This document shows positions 55,953 through 63,226 of a stretch of 64,000 nucleotides of DNA, piece by piece. The number at the start of each line of letters is the position of its first letter. The stretch's first letter is position 1. A program made the translations under genes and the position numbers. Source of the DNA: Serratia liquefaciens ATCC 27592. Lineage in GTDB: Bacteria; Pseudomonadota; Gammaproteobacteria; Enterobacterales; Enterobacteriaceae. The DNA lies in NCBI RefSeq assembly GCF_000422085.1, contig NC_021741.1, forward strand, positions 4,278,001 to 4,342,000. The letters run 5' to 3'. The notes beneath the pieces are model-generated. The model was not told the origin of the DNA. It did not search any database and saw nothing but the letters and a program-made list of their open reading frames with translations.

Positions 55953-57164
55953 TTATTTCAACGCCATCAAAGAAAACTCCGCATCCGCCAACTGCTGCGG
56001 TTCCAACACGCGCCCACTGGCCAGCCAGCGTTTGCCCAGCTTGATGGTACGAGCGTCGTTAAACGCCACCATTTGCACCAACTGACGATCGGCATTTAAC
56101 GTAAAGAACACCTGCGATTGCGGCGTGCGCCGCACCACATGGTGCACGCCACCGGTCGGCACGCCGAGGATCTGGATATTGGCATCGTATTGATCCGACC
56201 ACAGCCAGGCCACGTCATCGTAAGGGGCGGCAAAGGCGTCCAGCATCGCGCAAGCGGTGCTGATCGCCTGATTCTGCGCATAGGCCCAGGACTGCAGGCA
56301 CAGGCCCAGCGTCGGGTGACGCGCCACGTCGCCGGCGGCGAAAATCGCCGGGTGGCTGGTGCGCCCCTGGCCGTCAACCACGATCCCCACGTCAATCTTC
56401 AGCCCGGCCCTGCGCGCCAGTTCCAGATTCAACTCGACGCCGATCCCCACCACCACCAGATCAAACGGCTGAGGATCGCTGACGCCGCTGCCGATCCAGG
56501 CGCTACCGTCACGATCTTCCAACTGAATGTCACCGCAGCCGCAGTGCAGGGTCACGCCCTGCTGTTGATGCAATTCCAGCAGCGCCTGGGAGACATCCGC
56601 GCCAACACTGCGCATGCACAGCGCCGGCTGGCGTTCAAAGACCGTCACGTCAGCACCGAGGCGCCGCGCCGAAGCGGCAATCTCCAGCCCAATCCAGCCA
56701 CCACCGACGATCGCCAGTCGACGGCATCCTTGCAGCGCCTGACGCAGCTTCGCCGCATCATCCCAGGAACGCAGCGTCATCACCCGAGGGTGACTGGCCC
56801 AACGGGTGTCCGGCAGGCGCGGTCGGCCACCGGTGGCAATCAGCAGTTGATCAAACTGCAGCTGCCGACCGTCGCTGAGGCTGACGATTTGTTTTTTTGC
56901 ATCAATGGATTCGGCACGTAACGGCCGGCACCAGTTGAGATTCAACCCGGTGACCACCTGTTCGCTGAACAGTCGGCTGAGCGGCGCTTCGCCGTCCAGC
57001 AACGCCGCCTTGGAAAGCGGCGGACGTTCATAAAAGTCATAGGGTTCGTCGCTGATCACCGTCAGCCGGCCCGCATAGCCACGATCGCGCAGCGTTTTCG
57101 CCGCCCAACCGCCGGCCTGGCCACCGCCGATAATGACGATCCCCGCCGCTTCTGGCTGGCTCAT
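55953..57164 (-). CDS. FAD-dependent ferredoxin reductase of the Rieske oxygenase system
   Basis: A 403-residue NAD(P)H:ferredoxin reductase of the BphA4/ThcD type. The FAD fold is IIGGGQAGGWAAKTLRDRGY near residue 12, followed by ERPPLSKAALL; the NAD fold is IVGGGWIGLEIAASARRLGA near residue 155, and IFAAGDVAR closes the FAD site. It probably passes electrons to the Rieske ferredoxin at 61217-61534 and so to the oxygenase at 59842-60885. The start ATG at 57164 overlaps the VOC stop by 4 bp (ATGA). The frame continues 21 codons upstream but that would overlap the VOC gene. Confidence 0.87.
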   Translation of the reverse strand: MSQPEAAGIVIIGGGQAGGWAAKTLRDRGYAGRLTVISDEPYDFYERPPLSKAALLDGEAPLSRLFSEQVVTGLNLNWCRPLRAESIDAKKQIVSLSDGRQLQFDQLLIATGGRPRLPDTRWASHPRVMTLRSWDDAAKLRQALQGCRRLAIVGGGWIGLEIAASARRLGADVTVFERQPALCMRSVGADVSQALLELHQQQGVTLHCGCGDIQLEDRDGSAWIGSGVSDPQPFDLVVVGIGVELNLELARRAGLKIDVGIVVDGQGRTSHPAIFAAGDVARHPTLGLCLQSWAYAQNQAISTACAMLDAFAAPYDDVAWLWSDQYDANIQILGVPTGGVHHVVRRTPQSQVFFTLNADRQLVQMVAFNDARTIKLGKRWLASGRVLEPQQLADAEFSLMALK

Positions 57165-58102
57165 AGCGCCTCCGGTTTTTTCTGCTGGCGGCGCGTATCG
57201 TGGTCGATCCCCCCTTCCACCGCCCACTCGGTGAACGACACCAGCGAGTGTTCCAGCTCGCGCGGCTGCCAGTTTTCAGTCAGATAGTCATCGTTGGTGT
57301 AGTACTCAAACGCGCCGCCAGTCGGGCTGTTGACGTACCAGAAATAGGCTGAGGAAATCGGATGGCGACCGGGGCCGATAAAGGTGCTCCACTTCTCTTT
57401 GTTCATAGCAATACCGCCGCCGATCACCTCGTGGATGTCGCGCACGGTAAAAGCTACGTGATTCAGGCCACGTGGACGATTCGGCAATTTCAGCAGGAAC
57501 AGGTTGTGATGCCCGCCGCGCGCCTGAGTGCGCAGGAACACTGCTCGATCGATATAGCGATCCGAGACCTGGAAGCCCAGTACCTCACGGTAGAAACGTT
57601 CGGTGGCGGCCAGATCTTCGACAAAGAACACCACGTGGCCAATATTGATCGGCTGTGCCTGCGCATATACCGGGCTGGGCTGATCGATGCGGCGCACATC
57701 ACCCCATTGGTTGATTGGTGATACCGGTAAATCGACTCCGCGCTGTTGGCTGACGCTAAAGCGCAGCGTCATACCGTTCGGATCGATACACTCCAGCTCT
57801 TCCCCCACCTGACGGAAGCCCGGCATCTGCGCCAACAGCGGCTGCAAAGCGGCCAATTCCGCCGGGCTGCCCACGCCCCAGGTCATGCGGCGCAGAGTCG
57901 AACCGCCCTCAAACGCCGCCGGCAAGGTCTCGCTCTGCAACGGATGCAGCACCACGCGCGCCCCACTCAGGGTGGTGAATTCACGTTGACGTTCGCCCCA
58001 GTGCTGTTGTGCCGCCTGCAGGCCGAAGTCCTGCATGAATTTTTCGCAGGTTGGCAGATCTTCGACGCCAAATTCCAGTTTTTCGATTCCGATTACGCTC
58101 AT
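57161..58102 (-). CDS. Extradiol ring-cleavage dioxygenase (VOC family)
   Basis: A 313-residue type I extradiol dioxygenase-like protein with two VOC (glyoxalase-fold) modules. In the C-terminal module all three iron ligands appear: His in INIGHVVFFVED (near residue 150), His in RGLNHVAFTVRD (near 218) and Glu in GGAFEYYTND (near 270). The N-terminal module (EKLEFGVEDLPTCEKF) lacks them, as in BphC/XylE relatives. It probably opens the ring of a catechol made by the oxygenase and SDR of this block. GTGAGGC precedes the ATG. It is the first gene of the second operon, after a 168-bp gap. Confidence 0.86.
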   Translation of the reverse strand: MSVIGIEKLEFGVEDLPTCEKFMQDFGLQAAQQHWGERQREFTTLSGARVVLHPLQSETLPAAFEGGSTLRRMTWGVGSPAELAALQPLLAQMPGFRQVGEELECIDPNGMTLRFSVSQQRGVDLPVSPINQWGDVRRIDQPSPVYAQAQPINIGHVVFFVEDLAATERFYREVLGFQVSDRYIDRAVFLRTQARGGHHNLFLLKLPNRPRGLNHVAFTVRDIHEVIGGGIAMNKEKWSTFIGPGRHPISSAYFWYVNSPTGGAFEYYTNDDYLTENWQPRELEHSLVSFTEWAVEGGIDHDTRRQQKKPEAL

Positions 58103-58270
58103 TGTTGTGCCTCACGTTCTCGCTGAATGCGGTTTTCAGGCATGACAAACCCCGGCCCCTGTTTGCCATGAGCCTTATCCCTGCCTGATTCATTGGTAGG
58201 GGACGAATACAGTCGCCCCGATTAATGCGAACGCAGCTTGCAGCCCCCTACGAAAACAAGGGGTTGTCAG
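58103..58270 (-). other. Gap between the IclR gene and the VOC gene with two hairpins
   Basis: No gene is seen in these 168 bp. On the minus strand two imperfect hairpins occur soon after the IclR gene: CCCCT-TGTTTTCGT-AGGGG (58246-58264) and GGGGCGA...TCGTCCCC (58200-58220). They may partly terminate the first operon, and a separate promoter for the VOC operon probably lies downstream. I could not define it. Confidence 0.4.
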
Positions 58271-59065
58271 TTAGCCGACGTTAGCCTGCGGCGGCGCGCC
58301 CAGAAAGCCGGAGATTTTCTCTGCGGCGTCACGCACTTCCATACGCAGCCGTTCGCGATCTGCTTTTGGGATCTCATCGAACGGCACCATAATGCTGACC
58401 ACGGCCTCGACCCGCTGCTCGCGGTTAAAGATTGGATAGACGATCGAAGAGATACCATGGCGGAAAAACGACTCGCCAATCACATAGCCGCGCGCCTTAT
58501 CCTGCTGCACCATCTGCCACAGCGCTTCACGATCTGCCGGGGTCCCCGGACCGCTGCCCGGCAGTTGTTCCTGCGGATAGAGCTGGTCGAATTCGTCGCG
58601 GGTAGCGCTGGTTAGCAGCATGCGGCCCAGTGAGGTTTGGTGCACCGGCAGGCGGGTGCCGACGCTGACCTGATTGATTTGCGAACCGGCGGCGCTGACG
58701 CGGGCGATGTAGATCACGTCGCGCTCATCACGGATCGCCAGATGACTGCTGCACTGGCTGCGATCGCGCAGTTGCTCTATCACCGGCTGACCGGCCTGGG
58801 CAACGTCCAGAGAAGCGATATATTCAAAGCCGAGGCGCAGCACTTTGATGCCCAGCGCAAAGGTGTTGGTCCGTGGGTTGCGCTCCAGAAAACCCAGATG
58901 CTCCAGAGTTTGCACCACGCGATAGGCGGTAGCCTTTGGCATGTCGACCAGGCGATGCAATTGGGCAAAAGTCATTTCCTTATGCTGCTCGCCAAACGCC
59001 AGCAACAGTTGTAACCCGCGATCCAGTCCTGGGATCAGATATTTACACGCTTGATCGTCCGCCAT
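58271..59065 (-). CDS. IclR-family regulator of the aromatic block
   Basis: A 264-residue IclR regulator with an N-terminal winged helix (MTFAQLHRLVDMPKATAYRV, residues about 31-50) and a C-terminal effector domain: IYIARVSAAGSQINQVSVGT, LPVHQTSLGRMLL, ARGYVIGESFFRHGISSIVYP. The Arg and His in the last segment are common in the ligand site of aromatic-sensing members such as PcaU and PobR. AGGAGCAGC precedes the ATG. It lies 24 bp after the SDR gene, at the end of the operon, and probably binds the palindrome at 61557-61580. Confidence 0.85.
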   Translation of the reverse strand: MADDQACKYLIPGLDRGLQLLLAFGEQHKEMTFAQLHRLVDMPKATAYRVVQTLEHLGFLERNPRTNTFALGIKVLRLGFEYIASLDVAQAGQPVIEQLRDRSQCSSHLAIRDERDVIYIARVSAAGSQINQVSVGTRLPVHQTSLGRMLLTSATRDEFDQLYPQEQLPGSGPGTPADREALWQMVQQDKARGYVIGESFFRHGISSIVYPIFNREQRVEAVVSIMVPFDEIPKADRERLRMEVRDAAEKISGFLGAPPQANVG

Positions 59066-59089
59066 GTGCTGCTCCTGGCTAAAGGTTGA

Positions 59090-59845
59090 TTAGTTAAAAA
59101 CAAAGCCGCCGTTAACCGGCAACAGTTGGCCGGTCACGAAATTCGCCAACGGCGACAGCAGGTAGAGCACCGAGCCATTAACGTCGTCAGGGTGCTGTGC
59201 CCCGGCCAATGCACGCCCTTGTTCGTACAGTTGATGACGCTCGGCGGGCACGTATTCGGTGGCCTCTACCCGCGTCAGTCCCGGTGCGATTGCGTTCACG
59301 CAAATCCCCTGCGGACCCAGTTCACGCGCCATTGAGCGGGTCATGGAGATGATCGCTCCTTTGCTGGCCACGTAAGCCATCAGGCGCGGTGCGCCCCACA
59401 GTGCGGTATCCGAAGCCACGTTAACGATCTTGGCATGTGGGGTTTGCGCCAACAGGGGTACCGCTGCCTGACTCACCAGCCAGGTACCGCGTACGTTGAC
59501 CTGCATCACCCGATCCCACAGATCGATATCGTATTCCATCATGGTTTTGCCACCGACGCCGGTAGCCAGCGCGGCGTTGTTCACCAACCCGTCGATCGCA
59601 CCGCCTTCGGCAATGGCGTTGAATGCCGCGCTGATCGACGCCGGTTCGGCCAAATCGATCACCTGCGTTTCAACCTGTGCGCCCTGCTCGCGCAGGTTCG
59701 CGGCGCTGTCTGCCAGTTCATCCGCCAGAATATCGCACATCACCACTCTGGCACCGGCCTCGCTGATGGCTGCGGCGAAACTCCGCCCCAGCCCGCGCGC
59801 CGCGCCGGTCACCACAATGCGTTTTCCCGTCAGCAAGCCGTTCAC
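59090..59845 (-). CDS. SDR oxidoreductase, probable dihydrodiol dehydrogenase
   Basis: A 251-residue short-chain dehydrogenase with a full catalytic set: VVTGAARGLGRSFAAAI at the cofactor site, NNAALAT, Ser in VNVASDTALWG and Tyr-x3-Lys in AYVASKGAIISM. It is the natural partner of the adjoining Rieske oxygenase and may oxidise its cis-dihydrodiol product to a catechol; other alcohol substrates cannot be excluded. The start codon is GTG (59845), with GGAGG 9 bases before it, overlapping the oxygenase stop codon (GTGA). Confidence 0.86.
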   Translation of the reverse strand: MNGLLTGKRIVVTGAARGLGRSFAAAISEAGARVVMCDILADELADSAANLREQGAQVETQVIDLAEPASISAAFNAIAEGGAIDGLVNNAALATGVGGKTMMEYDIDLWDRVMQVNVRGTWLVSQAAVPLLAQTPHAKIVNVASDTALWGAPRLMAYVASKGAIISMTRSMARELGPQGICVNAIAPGLTRVEATEYVPAERHQLYEQGRALAGAQHPDDVNGSVLYLLSPLANFVTGQLLPVNGGFVFN

Positions 59846-60885
59846 TGCGCCGCCTCCAGCTCACTGAGCTTCGCCAGCTGCTTCTGCGCTTCTTTTTGCA
59901 TCATGCGGCGCAAGCGAGACAACCCCACATCATGCTGATACAGATACTCGCGGCCACGCGCGTTCGGGGCCATATTTTCCAGCACGATACGATCCTGCTC
60001 CAGTACGTCCCAGTGCAGCGATTCCAGGCGGTTGCGATACATAAAGCGCCACATGTCACGCTGCCAGTCTTTCACCTTACGGATACGCCAGAAGAACACC
60101 CGGCAGTGATCCTTATCTTCCGGCACCACCATGCCGATGATCCAGAAGTGACCACCCGGCCCGAAGCGCTTTTTGTACGGGATCGACAAACGCATCCAGT
60201 AGGCGCCGCTGCTGCCAAACTCCACCCAGTCAAAGTTAACGCCGATCTGACCATTCTTCTTAAAGATGAAACCGTTGTCGGTCGGCTCCAGCGCCATGTC
60301 CGCCTTGCGATCCCCTTCCGCCATCGAGTGCGAGGACGAATGCAGGTAGGTGCCGTGCATCGGATCCATCACGTTTTCCAGCGCGTACTGGTAATTGCAG
60401 TCCCAACTGGCGGTGCACAGGAAGTTGCTGTAGGCCGCTTCGTCAGCCAGTTCCGGCGGGAAGGTCAATTCAGCCGGCTCTTCATCCGCCGTCACGCCGA
60501 AATAGAGGAACACCGCACCGTAGGCCTCTTTGGCTGGGTAAGAGCGCAGGCATTTCTGCCCCACCAGCGGACAACGATCGACCGCCGGCACGTCTTTGAC
60601 CGTACCGTCGCCGCCCACTTCCACGCCGTGATACCAGCAGGCGATGCGATCGCCCAGGTTCCAGCCCATGGAAAGGCGCGCACCGCGATGCGGGCAGCGA
60701 TCTTCCAGCGCATGGATCGCGCCGTCGCCGTCGCGCCACACCACAATCTGTTGCTCCAGCCGCGTAATGCCCACCGGGTTATTGCCGATTTCCCAACTGG
60801 CCAGCACCGGATACCACATGCCGCGCAGCCCCTGGTCGAGATAGTCCTGTAAGGTTTGTGCGGAGGATGTTGTGTTTGCTGTCAT
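59842..60885 (-). CDS. Rieske non-heme iron oxygenase, catalytic (alpha) subunit
   Basis: A 347-residue ring-hydroxylating oxygenase. The Rieske centre is DRCPHRGARLSMGW (near residue 62) with Cys-x-His, and IACWYHGVEV (near 87) with Cys-x2-His. The mononuclear iron site is NVMDPMHGTYLHSSSH (near 192), giving Asp-x3-His-x4-His. The C-terminus (QKEAQKQLAKLSELEAAQ) is a charged helix. Length and layout resemble phenoxybenzoate/vanillate-type oxygenases, which have no separate beta subunit, and none is seen here. GGGAG precedes the ATG. The substrate is unknown, probably an aromatic acid or ether. Confidence 0.88.
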   Translation of the reverse strand: MTANTTSSAQTLQDYLDQGLRGMWYPVLASWEIGNNPVGITRLEQQIVVWRDGDGAIHALEDRCPHRGARLSMGWNLGDRIACWYHGVEVGGDGTVKDVPAVDRCPLVGQKCLRSYPAKEAYGAVFLYFGVTADEEPAELTFPPELADEAAYSNFLCTASWDCNYQYALENVMDPMHGTYLHSSSHSMAEGDRKADMALEPTDNGFIFKKNGQIGVNFDWVEFGSSGAYWMRLSIPYKKRFGPGGHFWIIGMVVPEDKDHCRVFFWRIRKVKDWQRDMWRFMYRNRLESLHWDVLEQDRIVLENMAPNARGREYLYQHDVGLSRLRRMMQKEAQKQLAKLSELEAAQ

Positions 60886-60905
60886 TGTCTTCTCCCGGAT
60901 GCTGC

Positions 60906-61214
60906 TCAGAAACCGTTAACGTGAAGGAATTCGCGGAACGCCGTCTCATTCCACGGCTGGCCATTGCGATCGAACAGGCGACGCTGATTCAGGGCGCTAA
61001 CGATCTGCTCCAGCTCTTCTGCACCCTGATCGAAGATCTCTTCCAGTGCCGTGACCAACTCGGTCTCGAAACCGTCGGGTACGCGAGCGCGGGTTTGCCA
61101 GATGACGTTCTGAAATTGGCCCGGCTGATGGATTTGGCCATTGCCGCCTTCGCGCGCCGGGATCACCTGTTGGGTGTCCGGCAGCCAGGGATTGAAATCG
61201 GTGATGTGCTGCAT
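60906..61214 (-). CDS. Small protein with a recombinase-like helix-turn-helix pattern, in the Rieske operon
   Basis: A 102-residue soluble protein of unknown function, with no recognised catalytic motif. The N-terminal half (MQHITDFNPWLPDTQQVIPA) is rich in Pro and polar residues. The C-terminal part LEQIVSALNQRRLFDRNGQP followed by WNETAFREFL has the LN-x(n)-R-x-G-x-PW-x-L pattern also found in the DNA-binding end of large serine recombinases. It lies between the oxygenase (20 bp) and the ferredoxin (2 bp) genes, so it is probably an accessory to the oxygenase, not a recombinase. GGAGGAG precedes the ATG. Confidence 0.7.
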   Translation of the reverse strand: MQHITDFNPWLPDTQQVIPAREGGNGQIHQPGQFQNVIWQTRARVPDGFETELVTALEEIFDQGAEELEQIVSALNQRRLFDRNGQPWNETAFREFLHVNGF

Positions 61215-61216
61215 GA

Positions 61217-61534
61217 TTACTCCTCCGCAATAAAGGTGATTTGGATTTGATTGTCGATCACCCGGGTGGCATAGGTTTGCAGATCGCGGCCGCCTGGCTC
61301 ACGCAAGCATTGGCCGGTACGTACGTCGAACAATGCTTCGTGCAACGGGCATTCGACCTTGCCGTCATCAACAAACCCCTGGCTGAGCAAGGCATAGGCA
61401 TGTGGGCAAACGTCTTCCAGCGCGTAATAGTTGCCGTCGATCAGATACACCCCGACCTCTTTCCCTTCCACGTTGGCGGAGAAAGGAAAATCTTCTTTCA
61501 CCTGAGACACTTCACACACTTTCGTCCAGCTCAT
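61217..61534 (-). CDS. Rieske [2Fe-2S] ferredoxin
   Basis: A 105-residue Rieske ferredoxin of the BphA3/NirD-like type that shuttles electrons from the reductase to the oxygenase. The cluster ligands are Cys-x-His in EDVCPHAYALLSQG (near residue 43) and Cys-x2-His in VECPLHEALFDVRTG (near 62). There is no signal peptide, so it is cytoplasmic. It is the first gene of the operon ferredoxin - small protein - oxygenase - SDR - IclR. The ribosome site AGAGGAC is 8 bases before the ATG, and the IclR-type palindrome ends only 23 bp upstream. Confidence 0.9.
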   Translation of the reverse strand: MSWTKVCEVSQVKEDFPFSANVEGKEVGVYLIDGNYYALEDVCPHAYALLSQGFVDDGKVECPLHEALFDVRTGQCLREPGGRDLQTYATRVIDNQIQITFIAEE

Positions 61535-61556
61535 TGCTTTTGTCCTCTATCTGATT

Positions 61557-61580
61557 GTTTCATATATGAAACTCAGTTTC
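61557..61580. promoter_or_regulatory. IclR-type operator palindromes before the Rieske operon
   Basis: GTTTCATATATGAAAC (61557-61572) is a perfect 16-bp palindrome; GAAACTCAGTTTC (61568-61580) overlaps it and is symmetric around its centre. GAAAC/GTTTC arms are typical of IclR-family operators. They lie just downstream of the predicted start of transcription, where a repressor would block RNA polymerase. The regulator is probably the IclR protein at 58271-59065. Confidence 0.7.
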
Positions 61581-61595
61581 TTATTTAATACACTC

Positions 61596-61623
61596 ACTAT
61601 AAGTCTGGTGAAACTTTCGTCAA
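61596..61623 (-). promoter_or_regulatory. Candidate promoter of the Rieske operon
   Basis: On the minus strand TTGACG (61618-61623), a 16-bp spacer and TATAGT (61596-61601). The predicted start, near 61589, is 9-32 bp ahead of the palindromes. The spacer contains a further GTTTCA half-site. Confidence 0.6.
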
Positions 61624-61929
61624 GAGAGCAAAGCGGCAATTGTTAATGGAAAGTTGTTTAAACATGACAAATGCGGGAAGGATCACGAAAAAATGCACCG
61701 ATATGAAAAACTGATGAAATCTGTGCTTTCTATCACTAATTCATGGATAAAAAGACGTTGATCTGGCTGATGCAATGCGAGTAAAAGTGCTATCTCGCTG
61801 TCTGAAACACCCTTTTTGATAACAATAAATTTACATAAAAACGACTCAAACCTGCTTTTCACCACTGTGAAATCAGCGGGTTAGTTTACTGCTGTCTAAA
61901 TTCGTTATTCGCCCGCCAAAGGAGCGTAC
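61624..61929 (+). promoter_or_regulatory. Upstream region of the divergent MFS gene
   Basis: The rest of the 395-bp divergent gap. It is A/T rich and holds no gene. The promoter of the MFS gene at 61930 must lie here, but I see no clear hexamer pair and no second copy of the IclR-type palindrome. Confidence 0.3.
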
Positions 61930-63177
61930 ATGGAGCGCATTGTGCAACAACGTCAACGCTGGTTCGGGGTAGTGGCCCTGCTGTTTCTGATCGTCATCGC
62001 CTATGCCGATCGGGTCAATATTGCCGTGATGCTGGTCAACCCCGACTTCTTGCAACACTTTCAGCTCGACGGTAACCGTGCGCATCAGGGCATGCTGATG
62101 ACGGTGTTTTTGCTCGGTTACGGGCTTTCCGCCATGCTGCTGACGCCCTTTCTGGAAACCCTGATGGGCTATCGCCGCGCGCTGACGCTCAGCATTGTGC
62201 TCTGGGCGCTACTGACTGCCGCCTCACCGCTGGCGGGGTCGTTATTGCTGCTGTTTGCGGTACGCGCACTGCTTGGCGTCAGCGAAGGGCCGCTGTTCTC
62301 ATTGAAAACCATGTACATCGGCGATCACTTCGCCGCCGATGAGCGCGGTAAACCCAATGCCGTCAGCACATTGGGTGTTTCCCTGGGCCTGGTGATAGGC
62401 TTTCCGCTGGTCAGTTTCCTGATGGCGCACTTCGGCTGGGCGGTCTCTTTCTATCTGCTGGCGCTGATCAACCTGCTGCTGGGGCTAGCGCTGGTGCGTC
62501 TTTTTATCCATCCGCGCTCGTTACCGCTGAGCGCCGTCGATCCTCAGCCGATTCTGAGCCGTGTCTGGCACACCTTCGCCCTGGCCTGGCATACCCCGAT
62601 GCTGGGTTGGATCATGCTGATCGAGATCGCGACCCTGAGCTACCTGTGGGGCTCCAGTTCCTGGCTGCCGGCTTACCTGACCGACGAGAAAGGATTCTCC
62701 ATCAAACAGATGGGCTGGATGGCTTCGCTGCCGTTTATCGTCAGTATCGCCTCCAAATATCTCGGCGGCGTGCTGCTTGACCGCATTCGCCCCTATCAGG
62801 CACCGTTGATTTTCGCCTTTGGCGGTGCGGCAACTGCGTTGTGTATCTATGGCGTGATGCACAGTCATCAGCTCGGCTGGATTGCTTTCTTCCTGCTGGC
62901 GGCCAATGCCTGCTGGGGGGCTCAGGGGGCGGCGATCCCAACCCTGTTGCAACATTATGCGCAGCCGCAGGCGGTCGGCAGCGCCTACGGACTGATTAAC
63001 GGCATCGGCAATATGTTCTCGGCGTTTGTGCCGGTGATTATGGGCATGGTCATGGCTAGCCAGGGCAAGGTGTCTTCAGGATTTGCGGTGCTGATGGTGT
63101 CGCAGCTAGTGACGCTGTTGGCGGGCTGTGTGCTGTTTGGCCGGATGCGGATGACGCGAGAAGCCAGGCGGGCGTAA
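61930..63177 (+). CDS. MFS transporter divergent from the Rieske operon
   Basis: A 415-residue inner-membrane carrier of the ACS-like MFS branch, with 12 predicted helices. VIAYADRVNIAVMLVNPDF in helix 1 carries the DRVN motif typical of the branch; ALLGVSEGPLFSLKTMYIGD and GSAYGLINGIGNMFSAFVPV follow. It is paralogous to the MFS protein at 54666-55928 (similar WGxxxWLPxYLxxxKG stretch). GGAGCGTAC precedes the ATG. Its position opposite the Rieske operon suggests uptake of the same substrate, but the link is by location only. Confidence 0.85.
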   Translation: MERIVQQRQRWFGVVALLFLIVIAYADRVNIAVMLVNPDFLQHFQLDGNRAHQGMLMTVFLLGYGLSAMLLTPFLETLMGYRRALTLSIVLWALLTAASPLAGSLLLLFAVRALLGVSEGPLFSLKTMYIGDHFAADERGKPNAVSTLGVSLGLVIGFPLVSFLMAHFGWAVSFYLLALINLLLGLALVRLFIHPRSLPLSAVDPQPILSRVWHTFALAWHTPMLGWIMLIEIATLSYLWGSSSWLPAYLTDEKGFSIKQMGWMASLPFIVSIASKYLGGVLLDRIRPYQAPLIFAFGGAATALCIYGVMHSHQLGWIAFFLLAANACWGAQGAAIPTLLQHYAQPQAVGSAYGLINGIGNMFSAFVPVIMGMVMASQGKVSSGFAVLMVSQLVTLLAGCVLFGRMRMTREARRA

Positions 63178-63226
63178 AGCAGTCGGGGCGCACATGCACC
63201 CCGAACCGTATTTATGTTACCGGGCC

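Noticed and set aside
48509..61534. Identification of the aromatic cluster as the indole-acetate (iac) or phenylpropionate (mhp) pathway
   Set aside because: The set lacks the iacA acyl-CoA-dehydrogenase-like gene, and it lacks the mhpD/E/F hydratase, aldolase and acetaldehyde dehydrogenase, so neither name is supported.
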